From Heterobilharzia americana (lineage: Eukaryota > Platyhelminthes > Trematoda > Strigeidida > Schistosomatidae), in contig OX104127.1 of the NCBI GenBank assembly GCA_944470555.2, positions 46,490,934 through 46,554,933 of the forward strand: a stretch of DNA of 64,000 nt. The letters run 5' to 3'. Position numbers and translations under genes: made by a program. How positions within the stretch are numbered: the first letter of the stretch is position 1; each line of letters starts with the position of its first letter. The notes under the pieces were generated by a model. That model saw nothing but the letters and a program-made list of their open reading frames with translations, was not told the origin of the DNA and did no database searches. Below are positions 45,691-58,640 of the stretch, piece by piece.

Positions 45691-46740
45691 GTAATCTTGA
45701 TAGGAATCCCGAGCACGTGAGGTGTGTCTTTTTCGATTGTACTTCAGTACTTCATTCTGTCCCAAGACTTCTTTAGATGGAAAAGATAGCCGGGATAAAT
45801 AATAGATGATCAGCTGTCTGCATTCCTATTTCTCTGAAAGGAAACAATATACTGTGCACATAGAGATGCGCTCCGCCTCACTGCTTACTGTGACTGGTGG
45901 TTTCCAAGATACCGCGATTTCCCGCTGTCTTTTTCTTTCTGTATGACGTACTATCTTCAGCTGGTATCACTTTTATAAAATGTGCCGATGGCGTGAAAAT
46001 TTCCATACTTGTCTCCTATTCAACATATTGTTCCGAACTAAACTACTTCCCATCTACTGTTAGATGGTGGTCCTCCGTGAATGGTCTAGTGCTTAATTCC
46101 TGAAAATATCCCACTATTTACCTTAGTTTCAAACGCGAAAATAACCTATGCAAACTACTTAGTTCTCATGATTCCTTTCCTGCTGATAGTTGGGCATCAG
46201 AGAATGTTACAAGTGTGATTTATCTTGTTTTTTTCTGACCTTACCTGGTCCTTCCATATCTTACTGATTTCTAAAAGAGTTTTCCGCCTAACTTGCCTAA
46301 CTTGAGTATCTGGTATAACGCAGCCTCTCATCTTGTGTTTTATAAACTCCTGCATCTTGCTTGTTCTCCTCTATTGGTCTCCTTTATTCTTTCCAGGGTT
46401 GTTGAAAAAAGACTATGCTATATTGCATAGAACTTTGAAGAATGTCAGTAGAACCAGTGGTGTAGTACCGCTAAACCTTATAATTGAAACTGTTATGCAC
46501 AAACATATTAACTTATGTAAACACCTTGTGGGAGTTATTTTATCAGATGACCACCATCCTCTTCACTGAAACCTCTCTGCATGTTGATCATCAGGTGAGA
46601 CTAGGAGCAAGTATATAAGATTTTATGCAAATACTACTAAGTACAGAACTCTAGAATATCGTATTTTGCCCATCTCATATGTGACGAAGAAAGTATTAGA
46701 AATGAACTTACTAGTCAAACTTTGTTTCTGAAAGCGGACT
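45691..46740 (+). mobile_element. Decayed CR1-like fragment, second copy
   Basis: Collinear with 1-1055: the stretch near 45810-45900 (FLFL.KETIYCAHRDALRL) precedes the RT box; at about 45978-45998 the active site reads ADG instead of ADD; 46333-46570 gives the C-terminal segment with WSPLFFPGLLKKDYAILHRT and ends …LSDDHHPLH; 46690-46735 matches 960-1000. Multiple stops. Same strand as the first copy, 45 kb away. Confidence 0.7.
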
Positions 46741-46999
46741 CATTAAAAAATACACAGCATGTTCGTTGGATAACCAACCAACAACAAGGAGACGAATTCA
46801 TAATCTTCTAGGGTTAAATTATACCTTTCGTAGATGAGACATTGTAGCAACTGATTGTTTTTTCTTCAGTCCACTAATTTTCTTAGCATTGAAAGAACAT
46901 TATCAGGATTGATTCATTCATTCCTAGCCAATGAGATTTTCAGTGAACAAGTGCAAACTGAAATACCATAAAAAGACACTAGTATTCAGTCAAATAGCT
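46741..46999. other. Anonymous DNA
   Basis: No supported feature. Confidence 0.4.
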
Positions 47000-47140
47000 A
47001 TAGTTTTGGCTCATTGGTTTAACAAGATATCTTGCAAACAGTGGGTCACGGGTTCGAATCCCACTTCGTCTACCAAAGTTTGGGCAGCCAGGTAATAGTA
47101 TCATCAGCCCTCACACAAAACGTGCGGCTCATTGCCTACT
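47000..47140 (+). mobile_element. tRNA-derived SINE or tRNA pseudogene with encoded CCA
   Basis: A box TGGCTCATTGGTTTAA from 47007 and perfect B box GGTTCGAATCC (47051-47061). The tRNA-like 3' end is followed by a genomic CCA (47073-47075), as expected if a mature tRNA or its cDNA gave rise to it. Only three T-arm pairs form and the acceptor strands do not pair, so it is not a working tRNA. A tail of about 60 bp follows. Confidence 0.6.
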
Positions 47141-48309
47141 GCGCAAGGCTGTTTAGTGCATTTCAGTTCAATTTCTATATCTGCCAGTCTTAGTTTTTAC
47201 CGAGTAGTCCATCTCAGACTGAATACCGAAAAAAAGTATTGAATCGTGCCACATGCACATTATTAACAGTTATTGAAATCATGGTTAGACATTTTCTTAC
47301 AGCATCGATTTTCAACGCAATTTCACTCTAAATGAACAACATCAGTAGAAAGATATTCATAGAACTAAAAGTTTTAAAATAGTCACCAACTTAAATTCCA
47401 GTGATCACACAAATTACTTACCGTAGATAACGTAAATTATGAATATAAGAAAGAAACACCATAAATCCTTTTTCATGGTGTGCGATAAAGACATTTGATC
47501 TAAAGTTTTCTGTTTTTTTAATTACCACGATAAGAAATGTGGTACCTTTTATTCAGACAATTATGATATGAACATATCAATGTTTTACACAAATTGAATT
47601 ATTCACACATGGAGTAAATATCAGATAAGTTTATGAGAAGGTAGAGAAGATCAGTGTTCCAATAATCCAGGACAGTTGGAAATCTTTTGTTCTAATGGAA
47701 TTAAGTTTGTCCAGAACTATCTATAGGAAAAAAACATAGCATGTAATTCCCCTTAGAAATATTTCCGAGTTTATAGGCCAGAGAATAAAGACAAGTATTG
47801 TACAGACATGTAATTAGTAGATTGGTCGAAATAGCACTCATATTTTAAGGCCCTACATTCTCTTATTCATTCATAATAGAATACTGAGCTAGAAATGCAT
47901 ATGAACCAATCAGATAAATTTAACTTTTGAATATGACGTAGTCGATCGATAACTACAGACAAAATTCTATTAATTCCTGTGTATAGTGGACAGGAAAAGC
48001 TTAATTGATTGATTAGATAGCTTGTCACAGTATTACTAATTTTTTGCGTCAACTAAGATTATATTGGATTACAATTTATGAAAATTATTTCCAAATAATA
48101 TTCACGACCATGACATTTACAAATAACTTTTACTGAATGAATGCGTTCAAACACTTCTACAATATTGAGTGCATTTTCTGCTTGAATATAATTCTATACA
48201 TTCTACAGGAAATTTAGTAATTTCTTACAGAGAGCCTCTTAATCTTGAACTGAAGACAGAGGAAACTACAGACTCTGAAGCCTTCTAATGTTGTCTCATG
48301 TATTATCCC
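47141..48309. other. AT-rich anonymous DNA
   Basis: No supported feature. Confidence 0.5.
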
Positions 48310-48560
48310 GTCACTGAGTCAACCGAATTGATCGGTCTCTAGTGGCATATGGGCTTCTGCGCTGCGTCGATATTACCTGTTTTAGTTTTATACTATTAAG
48401 GGATAGTGACTAGCAGTGGAATCTATGACGTACGCTTCACCCTATTTGAGACTCGTCAGTTGAATGTACCTGCCTCGCAGTGAGAGATATTGCTCCCACT
48501 AGGACTCAAACTCGGGACCAATTGCTTTAAACATCGGAACTCACAAACTAACACAATGCC
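48310..48560 (-). mobile_element. Hammerhead SINE, fullest copy (Sm-alpha-like)
   Basis: On the minus strand, in order: a Pol III B-box-like GAGTTTGAGTCC (complement near 48503-48514), a spacer, a hammerhead core at about 48430-48465, the flank 'attccactgctagtcac', and then the module reaching 48310 that is shared with 14076-14165 and 53935-54000. The core is damaged: GAAAC became GAAGC and stem II is altered (GTCT/GGGT). Confidence 0.75.
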
Positions 48561-48984
48561 TTCTCCTTATGTTATATAAACCAGAACATGTTGTATCTAA
48601 AGAGGACCAGCTTATCATGATCTAAAAGAATAACCACAGTAAATGCGATTAGAATTACCATCGTATTCATTTTTGTCAATATTAACATCACTGAACACGT
48701 GAGTGAAGCGGGAAATCTTGGCTTGTAACAATAAATATTCACAATAAGTCAACTAGGGTGATGAGAAAAACCTTGACGCAAGAAATACCAAGGAATGTCG
48801 AGAAATTCATAGGATTTTAAGGTTAAGTTCAGTCGTTCATCGATTGGTGTCTTAAAATTGACCTAATATATTTTCGTAGCTGTTGAAAACCGTAAACGAA
48901 CAAGTGAAATAGGACAGGTTGGTGGAGACAGTATACAGAAAATATCAAAATAGAACAAACAAAGAAATAAATAAATAAAAAGCT
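48561..48984. other. Anonymous DNA
   Basis: No supported feature. Confidence 0.4.
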
Positions 48985-49489
48985 GGCCTGCTTACACCTT
49001 GGGCTAGCAAAGATGTTTTCCACTGAATATACTTCATCAAATCCTTCCTTTCATTTTGTTTTAATCTTTAAAATATATCTTTTAAGTGTATCATATACTC
49101 TAGCACATTTCAAAAAGGTTTTCAAACTGTTGTTTCTCAAGCTAAGAACGAAACAAAGAAAAAACATTACGCCGGATGGAAATGGGCTGATAAGTGCTCA
49201 GAAATACAGCACAGGAATATTTCGAGGATGTCTATGTCGAACTGCAAATTTCTGTACTGTTAAACTGAACTACCAGCATCAAAATTATACTCGATTTCGT
49301 CTTCATCCCCAAGTGAAGACAAGACGTTAGTGTAACACCAGCTACCCGTTTCATATTATCGCCTTTAATACCATAGTCATTAACACTATTCAGACGCTAT
49401 GCTTATTTATTTTAAAAATAGTGTACGGGAAGCGTGTTTGTTGAAATATTGCATGTTTAGAATTCCATACTGTCACACATGTTGTTTGG
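48985..49489. repeat. Unclassified dispersed repeat, copy 2 (~505 bp)
   Basis: Collinear with 4189-4679 along its entire length. An ATT repeat run (49500-49512) follows directly. The open frame at 49013-49330 has no counterpart that stays open in copy 1, so it is not taken as a gene. Confidence 0.75.
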
Positions 49490-52400
49490 TATGAGACCAT
49501 TATTATTATTATCTTTGTACCAGGTCACATCTGATATCAACAGGAGTGGAGACTGCGTAAAATTGTGTATAAACCACTTGAACTATTAGCAATATTTCCT
49601 TTTCATCGTTTCTTTTACACATTCTGTACATTCTTCCTAATACTTGTAAAACCGAATGTTGTCTATATATGCACTTTTTTAGTTGTGGCGGTAATTGCAT
49701 CTCTTGCTGCTGCTAATCGTGGAAATATAATGTGCTTCTAACTATTCCGACTTCTGCCTCCGTGACGACTGCTTGTCGTGCATAATAACTTATTGTCTTG
49801 GGAGCTTACAGGACTTCTCATCCTACTTCCAAATATTACGACAATCAAGCCGACCGACGACCACAGCGGAGAGACAACAAATATCGCCTTCTGATCTCTG
49901 GAGTATCCTAAAATTGTGGTGGACAATACCGAAGAGATAACCTCCAAGTAACCAGTGATTATCTATAACATTGACAATACTGTTTATGCTATAACGTATA
50001 ACTTTTCGTACATGTGTATCATAAAATCCATCGTTCTTGTAAATTGTACGTAGTTTGTTATTTTGGTTTACTTGACATTCTTTGGGTCTACTACACAAGG
50101 CATACTACTAAACCATTCGTCTAGAAATCTTCACAACCCACTTCTTTTTGAATTCTTCTTGTGATGGCGCTGTTTGGAGTGGAATTGACGGCTTCATAGC
50201 TTAAACCAACCAGCTTGGAGGATAACACAGTACTCAATAACTGAATGTGCTCAATAATTGAAATCATTGCCCCCTAATTCAATGCATGTTTAACAAGAAG
50301 GATTACTGAATTCTCTGAGACTGTATCGAAGTGAAAAAGTGTACTTTTCTTTTCGGCAAAATGAAATAAGCATCAGTAGTCGATTAGATAACAGGATTTC
50401 ATGAAAATAAGCTGAAAAAAACTGTTTTTTCTGACCTTTACAAACATTAGATGCATCGTCAGTTATACTTCAATGTATGGTAAGTGAATTTCTCATAAAA
50501 TAGTTCACTTTTATGCTTTTTATCTCCTGACAGTAACATTACAGTAAAAATCTTTCAAATCAGCACACCTAACAAGTACTATAGAATAATCTATACACAC
50601 TGTCCCACTATGTTACTTAAGTAGAAGTACCTATTTGTACTTCATATTGAATAAGCTGTGGATAGCTTAATTAAAACGGTAATCTGATGATCGATAAAAA
50701 CTTGAGTTCGATTCCAGCTGACCACAGCAGAATCCCTTATTAGTCAAATGCAAACTATTTCTTATCCACCGGAAACTAGTGTTCATTCTCGAAACTTGAG
50801 CAAAACTCCTGTAAATTAATTTGTTCTTAATAAAAATACTGAAGATTTCACTTCTCCTACAGAATTCTGAATGTGTTTTCATAAGAGTACACTATAATTG
50901 TTTCATTTGTAGACATAAACATTTTAAATGTCTGCAGTTGGAAATTTCCGCTGTTCATTCTACTGAACTGTTTAGATTAGTGTTGTCCATCAAAAAATCT
51001 CTCAGTATTGCCTTACGCAATGACATTTATGGCGTATACCTTATTCTATTTTGAACTAGTAACCTAAATTTACTTGTAAATCATTGAGTGTTAGTGTTGT
51101 CATTTGTAATCAAACCCAGTATCTATCACCTGAAATGTCAAAGCTTATCCACTGCTTGTCATTAATAAGTAAGTCACGCATAAATGAAACTTGACATAAT
51201 ATCAAAATACCCATCCGCCAGAACCACAAGTCGGAAGACATTGATCAGTTAAAGTCAAAAAAGGCAAATGGTGATGAAAGTTATTAATCAATCATAATTT
51301 GTACTTGTTGAACAAGAGGAAGCTCTTTTGAATAGATACTTCGAAGATGAGTGTTTAATCGGCGATTACTATGTATGTGTCAGTGAGAACAGCATAATTC
51401 ATCGGGAAGTAGATATTTCCCCTTGATAATTCCTAACCACGATGAAAAGTGCATACTGACTTTTGCTACTAACCACTGCTGGACAAACTACACACTCATT
51501 TCGTTCATAATGATCATAGGTTAGATTATCAGCAAACCTATTTTAATTCCTTTTTCAATGCTTTGCTCACAGAATTGTCAGTTTCATAGAATATGCTTCT
51601 TTTTTGACTATATAATTCTGCATTACATCATATTGGTCTACTTTCATAATGTACAAGTAATATTTCATCAAAATTATTTTAAACACGATCCATCGAGAAT
51701 ATTTCACTTGATCCAGTAGATAATAAAGGGCGATGGGAGCAGAGAGTGAACATTTCTTCAATGCAGTTTGATGCTAGCGGAATCTCAATTTGATTCAGTG
51801 CTAATGTTACTTTAGTATTTCTATCTTTTGAAACATGTATAACAATTTGAAATTTGTTTTTGTGATGAGATACTTTAAATTGTCTTATTTTCACTAACTT
51901 AAATGCCTCCGATATACACAAGTTTCTTTACAATAAATGTTAATATCCAAATTTCTAACATTCGGGCCAACTAGTTTACCATTAACGCCCGATTGACAAA
52001 ATGCCACAGCATGTTTTTAACGTATGTTGAAATCAGACTTAAATGCCACAGAAGTGAATAAGTATTGCGAGTAGTCAGTACTATATTACACTAAAACCTA
52101 TACAAATCAGTATGAAATATTAACTACTTAGTATTGTTTCTTACTAAGGTTTTAATGAGATAAATCAGCTTGTAGTTATTTTCACGTTTAACTGTTATGA
52201 TCACAATGTGTCCAACACTATTTTCATCCAAATAGCATATAAATATATTTCAGTAAACACGTCTTCCAATTAACCTGTTTACCAACTTTCTTAATATCTA
52301 TCATATGGGAGCGTGCAGATAACCCCAGAACAAATGTGATCCAGCATGTTTTGTTATCGTGTTCCGTTGCTTGGTATGCTTTTTAGCGTAAAATATTGAG

Positions 52401-53770
52401 ACAAGCAGAGAAAATTAGGACGCAAGGATTACAGAGGCTTAACTAGAGGAACATTTTTGTGTTTCCACCCAAAAGGAAGTATAACAATGGCAATCTCAAA
52501 ACTCTATTTCTGATTTGTTCGTATTTATATCTTGTTGTGATTGTTGAATTTCACGGTTCTTGCTGAGCTACTTAAGTCAGTTATTTGTTAAAACCTATAT
52601 GTACATTGTAATAATCATGTTTTCTGTCATATAGTGGACAGCATAATTATGCTTAAGTTACCTTTGTACCTAACAAACATCGGGCTGAAACAAAGTACTT
52701 CCTATCATATTTATGATAAAAGGTTCTGTGTGAGAGCTGTAGTAGGAACTACAAAACTATTTGACTATGACGAAATCAGGAATATCTAGAAAGTTAAAAT
52801 GTATACTTCAGAGCCGCGCTAAAATCAAGTTATAATACCTTTCCACACAAAAATATTTACTCCTTGTTTTAACCAGCATTTTATTGACTGGAGACACACA
52901 AAGTCATTTATCATTCAAGGTCAAGGGTAAAAAGCATTTCAGCAAGCTGCCTTAGTGATACAAAACAAACTGTCAACTTTGTACTATCTCCTGTTTTACG
53001 AACATTTATACTTGGAGCAAGACATGCATCTGTGTCTTCTCAATTCGACTTTATTTTTTTAACGATTAAGTCCAATTGAGGAAAGTACTATAGTGGTGTG
53101 CTACTGATAAGAATGGATAAAAATAGTATATGTTGAGAGGTCGGCAGAAGTCATATGCAGTCACCAGCGATGGGTCAATATTCTGCCCAGAGAAACGTAG
53201 GAGACAGTGTGGGCATATGAAGAGCAAGCTGTTACTGAGGCAGAAGAGAAAATTAAACACATTGTAAAAATGACTATTTTAGTGGAAAGTGTACAATATT
53301 TTATCAGAACTGTACAGGATCTCATAATAAACATTCTGTACCCGGTCTCTTTCTTTGTTATTTCTTACACTATTAATATTATGGTAGGCCATTCCAAAAA
53401 TGGCAAGTGACTTCAAATTAGACGTAAGTTTTACACACCGGATATGGAAATTTTGATGTGTAGATAAACTTGCTTGACAGTTATCGGTGAGATGCGATCT
53501 TCTTAATTCTGTCCACATTAGAAACGTTCATGTATATTTACGAATGGACCTTCGAAAAATATCAAACATAAGTCCTATCAGATCAGCCTACTATAATATC
53601 ATCTGAAAACGAAAGAGACAGAAGTATGGCTACGATGATGAAGTGACAAACATTGTTGACTATCAGTTAAATGATATAGTGAACAGTGTTGTTTATTGTT
53701 TATTATCTTAGTCTTAACAAAACAATGAAGATTTAACGCCTCCATTCAGCTGTCACACACAACCTTTTCC
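49490..53770. other. 4.3-kb AT-rich anonymous block
   Basis: No recognised transposon, SINE, RNA gene or coding region. Frames up to about 90 codons exist but lack family resemblance. Confidence 0.5.
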
Positions 53771-54010
53771 TTTTAATAACAGTACTGATACTTTATATTA
53801 ATGAGGGGTAGTGGCTAGCAGTGGAATCCATGACGCGCATTTCGTCCTGTTCGGGACTCATAAGTTGGAAGTACCTGCCTCCCAGTGAGCGACGTTGTTC
53901 TCACTGCCAGCCATTATCCATCATCAGTATAAAACTGAAGCAGTGACAGTATCGAAGAATCCGTGGAGGAGCCCATATGCCATTAGAGATCGATAAACTT
54001 GGTTCAGTCA
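53771..54010. mobile_element. Hammerhead SINE arranged as an inverted dimer
   Basis: Left part (about 53785-53910): a minus-strand hammerhead SINE with core at 53832-53864, damaged at CTTATGAG and GAAAT but with a good GTCC/GGAC stem II and the GTC triplet. Right part (about 53911-54000): the flank and the module 'cagtataaaactgaag…', 'gagcccatatgccattagag', which is the reverse of the module at 48316-48405. So the module's two ends face each other around the ribozyme region. Confidence 0.65.
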
Positions 54011-55499
54011 AAAGGGAGACAATAGGAATATTATTATGTTGCTATAATACTGATACTGAATTAAAATTTTTAGATGATGGGCAAGGAAATCATGCCAATT
54101 CTGAGGGATTTTTGAAGCATTAATCCCATCTAAGCGAACTCAAAATATGATAGCGTGTACTCTTGAATCAGACACAAATTTATACTATATTAGGCTACAA
54201 TAAAGTGTATTCAACTGTATTCACGAGATACCTATCAACCAACGATGGCATGATACCACTTAAATGGAATCAAAGTGCTGTTAGTAGGGACGCGAAAGAT
54301 GCCTCCTCATCCGATAAGCCATCGATATTTATTTGTTTCTGCTTCACGATTAACCATTATTTCTGACGGCGAACTTTTGTCACTGGACTCTGTTCTGCAG
54401 GCTGATGTCACCTCAAATGTGTTACACTTTTGTACACAATAGGCTATCACTTTCTTAGTCTGTTTAACTTCAGATTCTACCTGCGTCAACTTTGTCAAAT
54501 GCAAGGCATATTTTCTATGATGAGCAAAATTGGTGGAAAACGGATTGTTATGCGTGGACCACCAATGCTGATCCAAATTTGTGGTGTCAAATTAAATAAT
54601 AATTTTTATTGTGACTCAAGCGAATCAGCTTTCAACGTAAACGGTTAAATGGCGACTATTGTTTACCAGAAAATGAATTTTGTCCTTATTTGCGCAACTT
54701 TTACAAAACAATTTTCGAACTTTCTTCCAGCATATATAGAAAAATTTCGAAATTGATTTTTGAACTGATTGCTTACTGATTATTTAACAGTAAACTAAAT
54801 ATTTTGTCTCTACAAATAATTAACATAAAAGACACTAAATGTAGTTAAAGTTGTCAAAGAACTGTTTTAAATCAGTACGGTTATAGTTATTGATCCTGTT
54901 AAATATTTAAGGATATCGTTGTACATATTGATTATGGTAAAAAGGTATGTAGTTAATTTTTTTGTGCGGTTTGAATTAGTGACAATAGGGGTGGGGGAAG
55001 AAGAATTAACTTTAGGGATTCTTTCACGACATGCAATCTCTAGTACTAAGAGGGCGTGGTATTTTTAGTTGAGGGTTTATAAGCTTACTAGATGTTTTCA
55101 TGTGTTTTCCCCAATGAAAAAACAACTTATAAATGCCGAAAATAGTGATGGATATTACATATTACTTTTTATTAAAAGGCGATTTGTTCCGTAAAAAGTT
55201 AACTTTTGTCTTTCTCAATTCAATAAAAAGGTGAGTAAGCATTTCAGTATGAATACAGAGGTATAGAATAACAAAATAACTTCTAAGTGATATTGAATTG
55301 GCCACCAAAGTCACAAATCCCAACGATAAATTCCTTAATGTCGGATGCAGGTTTGAATCTCAGTGTTTCAGATACATGATTTTGATGAGTGTTAACAATT
55401 ACTACGTTCCTGATGACTTCAAACTTTTGACACTTCAATCTTAAATTAGATAAATAAATTTTGAGGTTCGTGGGGATTTATTTGCTAATTTTAGGTTGG
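54011..55499. other. AT-rich anonymous DNA
   Basis: A minus-strand frame at 54307-54576 (89 codons, no ATG start) looks somewhat protein-like in composition but matches no recognised family. Nothing else is supported. Confidence 0.4.
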
Positions 55500-55690
55500 G
55501 ATTCATCATGCAGTAACATCAGTTAGAGAAAAAATGGAGACCTAGCAGTACTAGACAGTCATTTCCTCCTAGTATGGGACTCCTCGGCATTGCGCATCCA
55601 TGACACCACCATGAATTGAACAAGAGACCTTCCGGTTCTGCGGCCAGCACGTTATCATTGAGCCGCTGGGTCAGAATCCAATGATCTATA
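55500..55690 (-). mobile_element. tRNA-derived SINE copy
   Basis: Same order as the SINE at 13352-13570: 'acatcagttagag', 'gcagtactagacagtcattt', 'agtatgggactcctcggcat', then the A-box complement 'atcattgagccgctgg' at about 55654-55669. The B box is eroded. Confidence 0.65.
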
Positions 55691-57696
55691 TTTCCTACTT
55701 CTGTCAGTTTACAAAATAGCGCAACCTCTACACAATGCTTTCGTTGAGTAACGCTTCTCGTGTTCGATTTGGATGGCCCCATCGGTCACGATTTCTCACT
55801 GGAACTTACGGAAACACCTCTGGAAGCGAGTAACTAATGAGTACCAGATTCAGTTAACTTGGAGGTTTTGGGGGATCGATTCATTGATTTAAGGTTCTCA
55901 GATTGTTGATGTCAGTTCATGATGAATGCCAGCCTAAAATTAGATAACTATAGCCTTACACGTTTTCTTGATGTCGTCTAAATTCCCACGCTCGATCAAA
56001 ATTTTCTCTAAGTGAATGCACACCACTACATATATATATATGGGTGATGGGTAAAGCCAACGATGAGATAACTTTGCTAAATTTCCCAAGAAGGAAATAA
56101 GAGTGAGTGTACACAATGCAAAGGTTTATGGTAAAAAATTGAGAATGCTAATGCTCTTCATTATAATGAATACTAAATATGTACAGGATTTAGGAGCCGA
56201 AAATGTATACACTAGTTTTAGTCAATATAAAGGTGCTGAATTTAAATTTCCTCAGCTGCATGTGTTTGTTGGGTAGTCAACGTCCTGTCGTAGTCTGCTT
56301 TCATACCCTTGAAGTAAAATGTGAGCAAATTCTCAACCATCTTTTATGCTATAATGCAAGTTTCTATTTTGTCATTATCTTTCGACATTTTGGTACTTCC
56401 ACTCTCCCCAATGAAATTTTAGTAGTGATACTTCGATTGTGATGTCTAAGATATCGGTGACTATGTCAGAAGATGCCTCAAATAAATAGTAATTGTAGTA
56501 TTAATCTTACTTCTGGTGTACAGTATTTTAAAGAATTCACATAGAATGAGAGGACAGGGTAATACTCGGTCATTGAATACATTGCACTGACAAACACGGT
56601 CGATGAAATCTGATTGTGACTGATTGAAGATAATGCTTGAAAATAATGTTGTCTACTTAAGTATCCCTCCGATTCAACTGCATCTTGAGTAAGGAAAGCA
56701 CCTATAAGTGGGAATGACACATGAAATTTATGCATCTTGCGTACATCATAATTGCTGTATTTTTGTAAATCAAGAAGTCAATCATTTGGTTACAGTCTTT
56801 TGATAAACTTTTCAAAACGTATGTACTAAGGGATCAATCAATCGTAATACACTTCCAAGTAATTGAGTGCACTTTCTATTCTATAATTTGTATGGTATCT
56901 AACAGTAAGTGCTTTGTGATCTATCATGTGGACAACATATCATTTATGCTTATCCACTGATCACTGTGGTATTTATATGCACCCGGAAGCCGTTCACGAA
57001 TACATGAACGATGATGCATAATTACGAAATTATTTTGATGGATGGTTTTCGATAACTTTTCAAAATTCGGCGAAAAGTAGCATTTCGATAAGCAAATTGT
57101 AAGGCATAGTTTCTACTACACGAAGGAGCACAAAACGATCTGCTAATTAGGTTTTAGGTGATCTGCTCATCAGGAATGTTTTCGTCCTACTCATAAAAGA
57201 TTTAAATATATCCAACACAATAGTAACATCACTAGCTCTTTTCTGTGTCCACAGACCAAACATCACTCAGTTAAGTAAACCATACTAATCAGTAACAACC
57301 AAATGGAAAAAATAAAACTTCAGTGCAACTTCTATTGTTAATAAAAAATTCACTCAAGTTAATTAATTCTGAATGTGGAGTCAACGCATATGACAAAGCA
57401 ACTTGCATACGCGGGTTAAAACAAACAACTTTCATCTGGAAATGACCATCTCGGTCAGCTACTTCGTTTCTGACCAAACGTATACAGGCATATTTCATTA
57501 TAGAATTACTATGCACTTAGAGCCTCAAAATCACAAAAGCATACGTTGTTTTCGTTCAAGTACTTAGTACGCACCTTACTAAACTCAATAGATGCTACAT
57601 TGAAATCGCCCCAGCTTGCAAACCCTTTTGACATCATAACTCTATAGGGAACTGCAGTCACATCATCACTAATCTTTCTAAAAACCAAGTTTATGT
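55691..57696. other. AT-rich anonymous DNA
   Basis: Includes a short (AT)n at about 56030-56041. No coding region or repeat pair was recognised. Confidence 0.5.
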
Positions 57697-57787
57697 AGTT
57701 GTTATTCATCGTAGACTAACATCAGTTAGAGGAACAAAGGAAACCTGGGAGCACTGGACAGCTGTCAATCTACGATGAATAACAACT
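57697..57787. repeat. Fold-back: SINE tail between 19-bp perfect inverted repeats
   Basis: agttgttattcatcgtaga (57697-57715) is perfectly complementary to 57769-57787. The 53 bp between are the tail of the SINE seen at 13352-13430 ('acatcagtt', 'ggaacaaaggaaacctggg', 'agcactggacagctgt'). The left arm is the normal SINE end; the right arm is an extra inverted copy of it. Confidence 0.85.
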
Positions 57788-58525
57788 TGAAATATTTCCA
57801 AATCCCCACAACTTCCTCAAAATTCAGGTTTATGTACTTAGTGCTAAATAATCACAAAACACAACGCAGACGTGTCTCCGTCAATAACTGACTGACCAAT
57901 TAAATCACAGGTGGTACGGTGTTAGATTAAGATTTCATTGCCTCTATCCCCTGCCTTACCTCATAACAACATGTCTACCCATTTGTTGTCCTTGTAAGTC
58001 AGTCTAACATAATAGCGTATTTAATCCGACTAACTAGGATATAATCGCTGGTAATGGTTAGAAGATAAGCAAATAACAATGTGTCAGTGATTAGACCCGT
58101 TATTTTTCTCGTTTATGCATGACACACAAATAGATAAACGTTTATTGATCATCAAAAAAAACCTACTGTTGACTACCTACTGGTGAACTGATAGTTGTCA
58201 TTTTCTGTCGTTGCAAAACGATAACAATCCAAGCTAAATTTATGTTCATAAAGTAAAAACTAATTGTTTTCATAGTTATTTTGTAAGTGCAGTTATTGAC
58301 AGAAAATGTCTGGTTATGTCTGTCCCACACTTGAAATGTTCAGAATGATGACAGAATTCTTTAAATGCTGTGTAAACAATGGTCATCAGCAATAACAGGG
58401 TTATAATAACAGTATGCAAGAAATTGTTGCATAAAAGCACAAAATGTGACCAGGTAGGATGGTTTGTTGCACTAGCACATAAAGTCCTTCACTGTGTAAG
58501 GATGAATGTAGTGTCTGGTCGAGGT
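57788..58525. other. Anonymous DNA
   Basis: No supported feature. Confidence 0.45.
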
Positions 58526-58640
58526 TCTCAAGGAGGTAGGAATCAGTGGTTGAAGACTCTTAGGTTGTGTGAATAGTAATCAACCACAATGGCATAGATG
58601 TATACACTTCTCATCTTTGATCTCTGGGATATTTTCGCCA
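58526..58640 (+). repeat. Local repeat, copy 1
   Basis: Direct, diverged match to 59317-59435: 'ggaatcagtggttgaagact', 'caatggcatagatgtat', 'ctttgatctctgggatattt' with 'tggaatcaatagttacagat', 'caatgacgtagatgtatt', 'ttgatatcttttaaaatttt'. The class is unknown. Confidence 0.5.

Noticed and set aside
47000..47075. Functional tRNA gene
   Set aside because: The acceptor arms do not pair and the T arm has only three pairs.
49013..49330. 105-codon open frame as a host gene
   Set aside because: It lies inside the dispersed repeat and is not open in the collinear copy at 4.2-4.7 kb.
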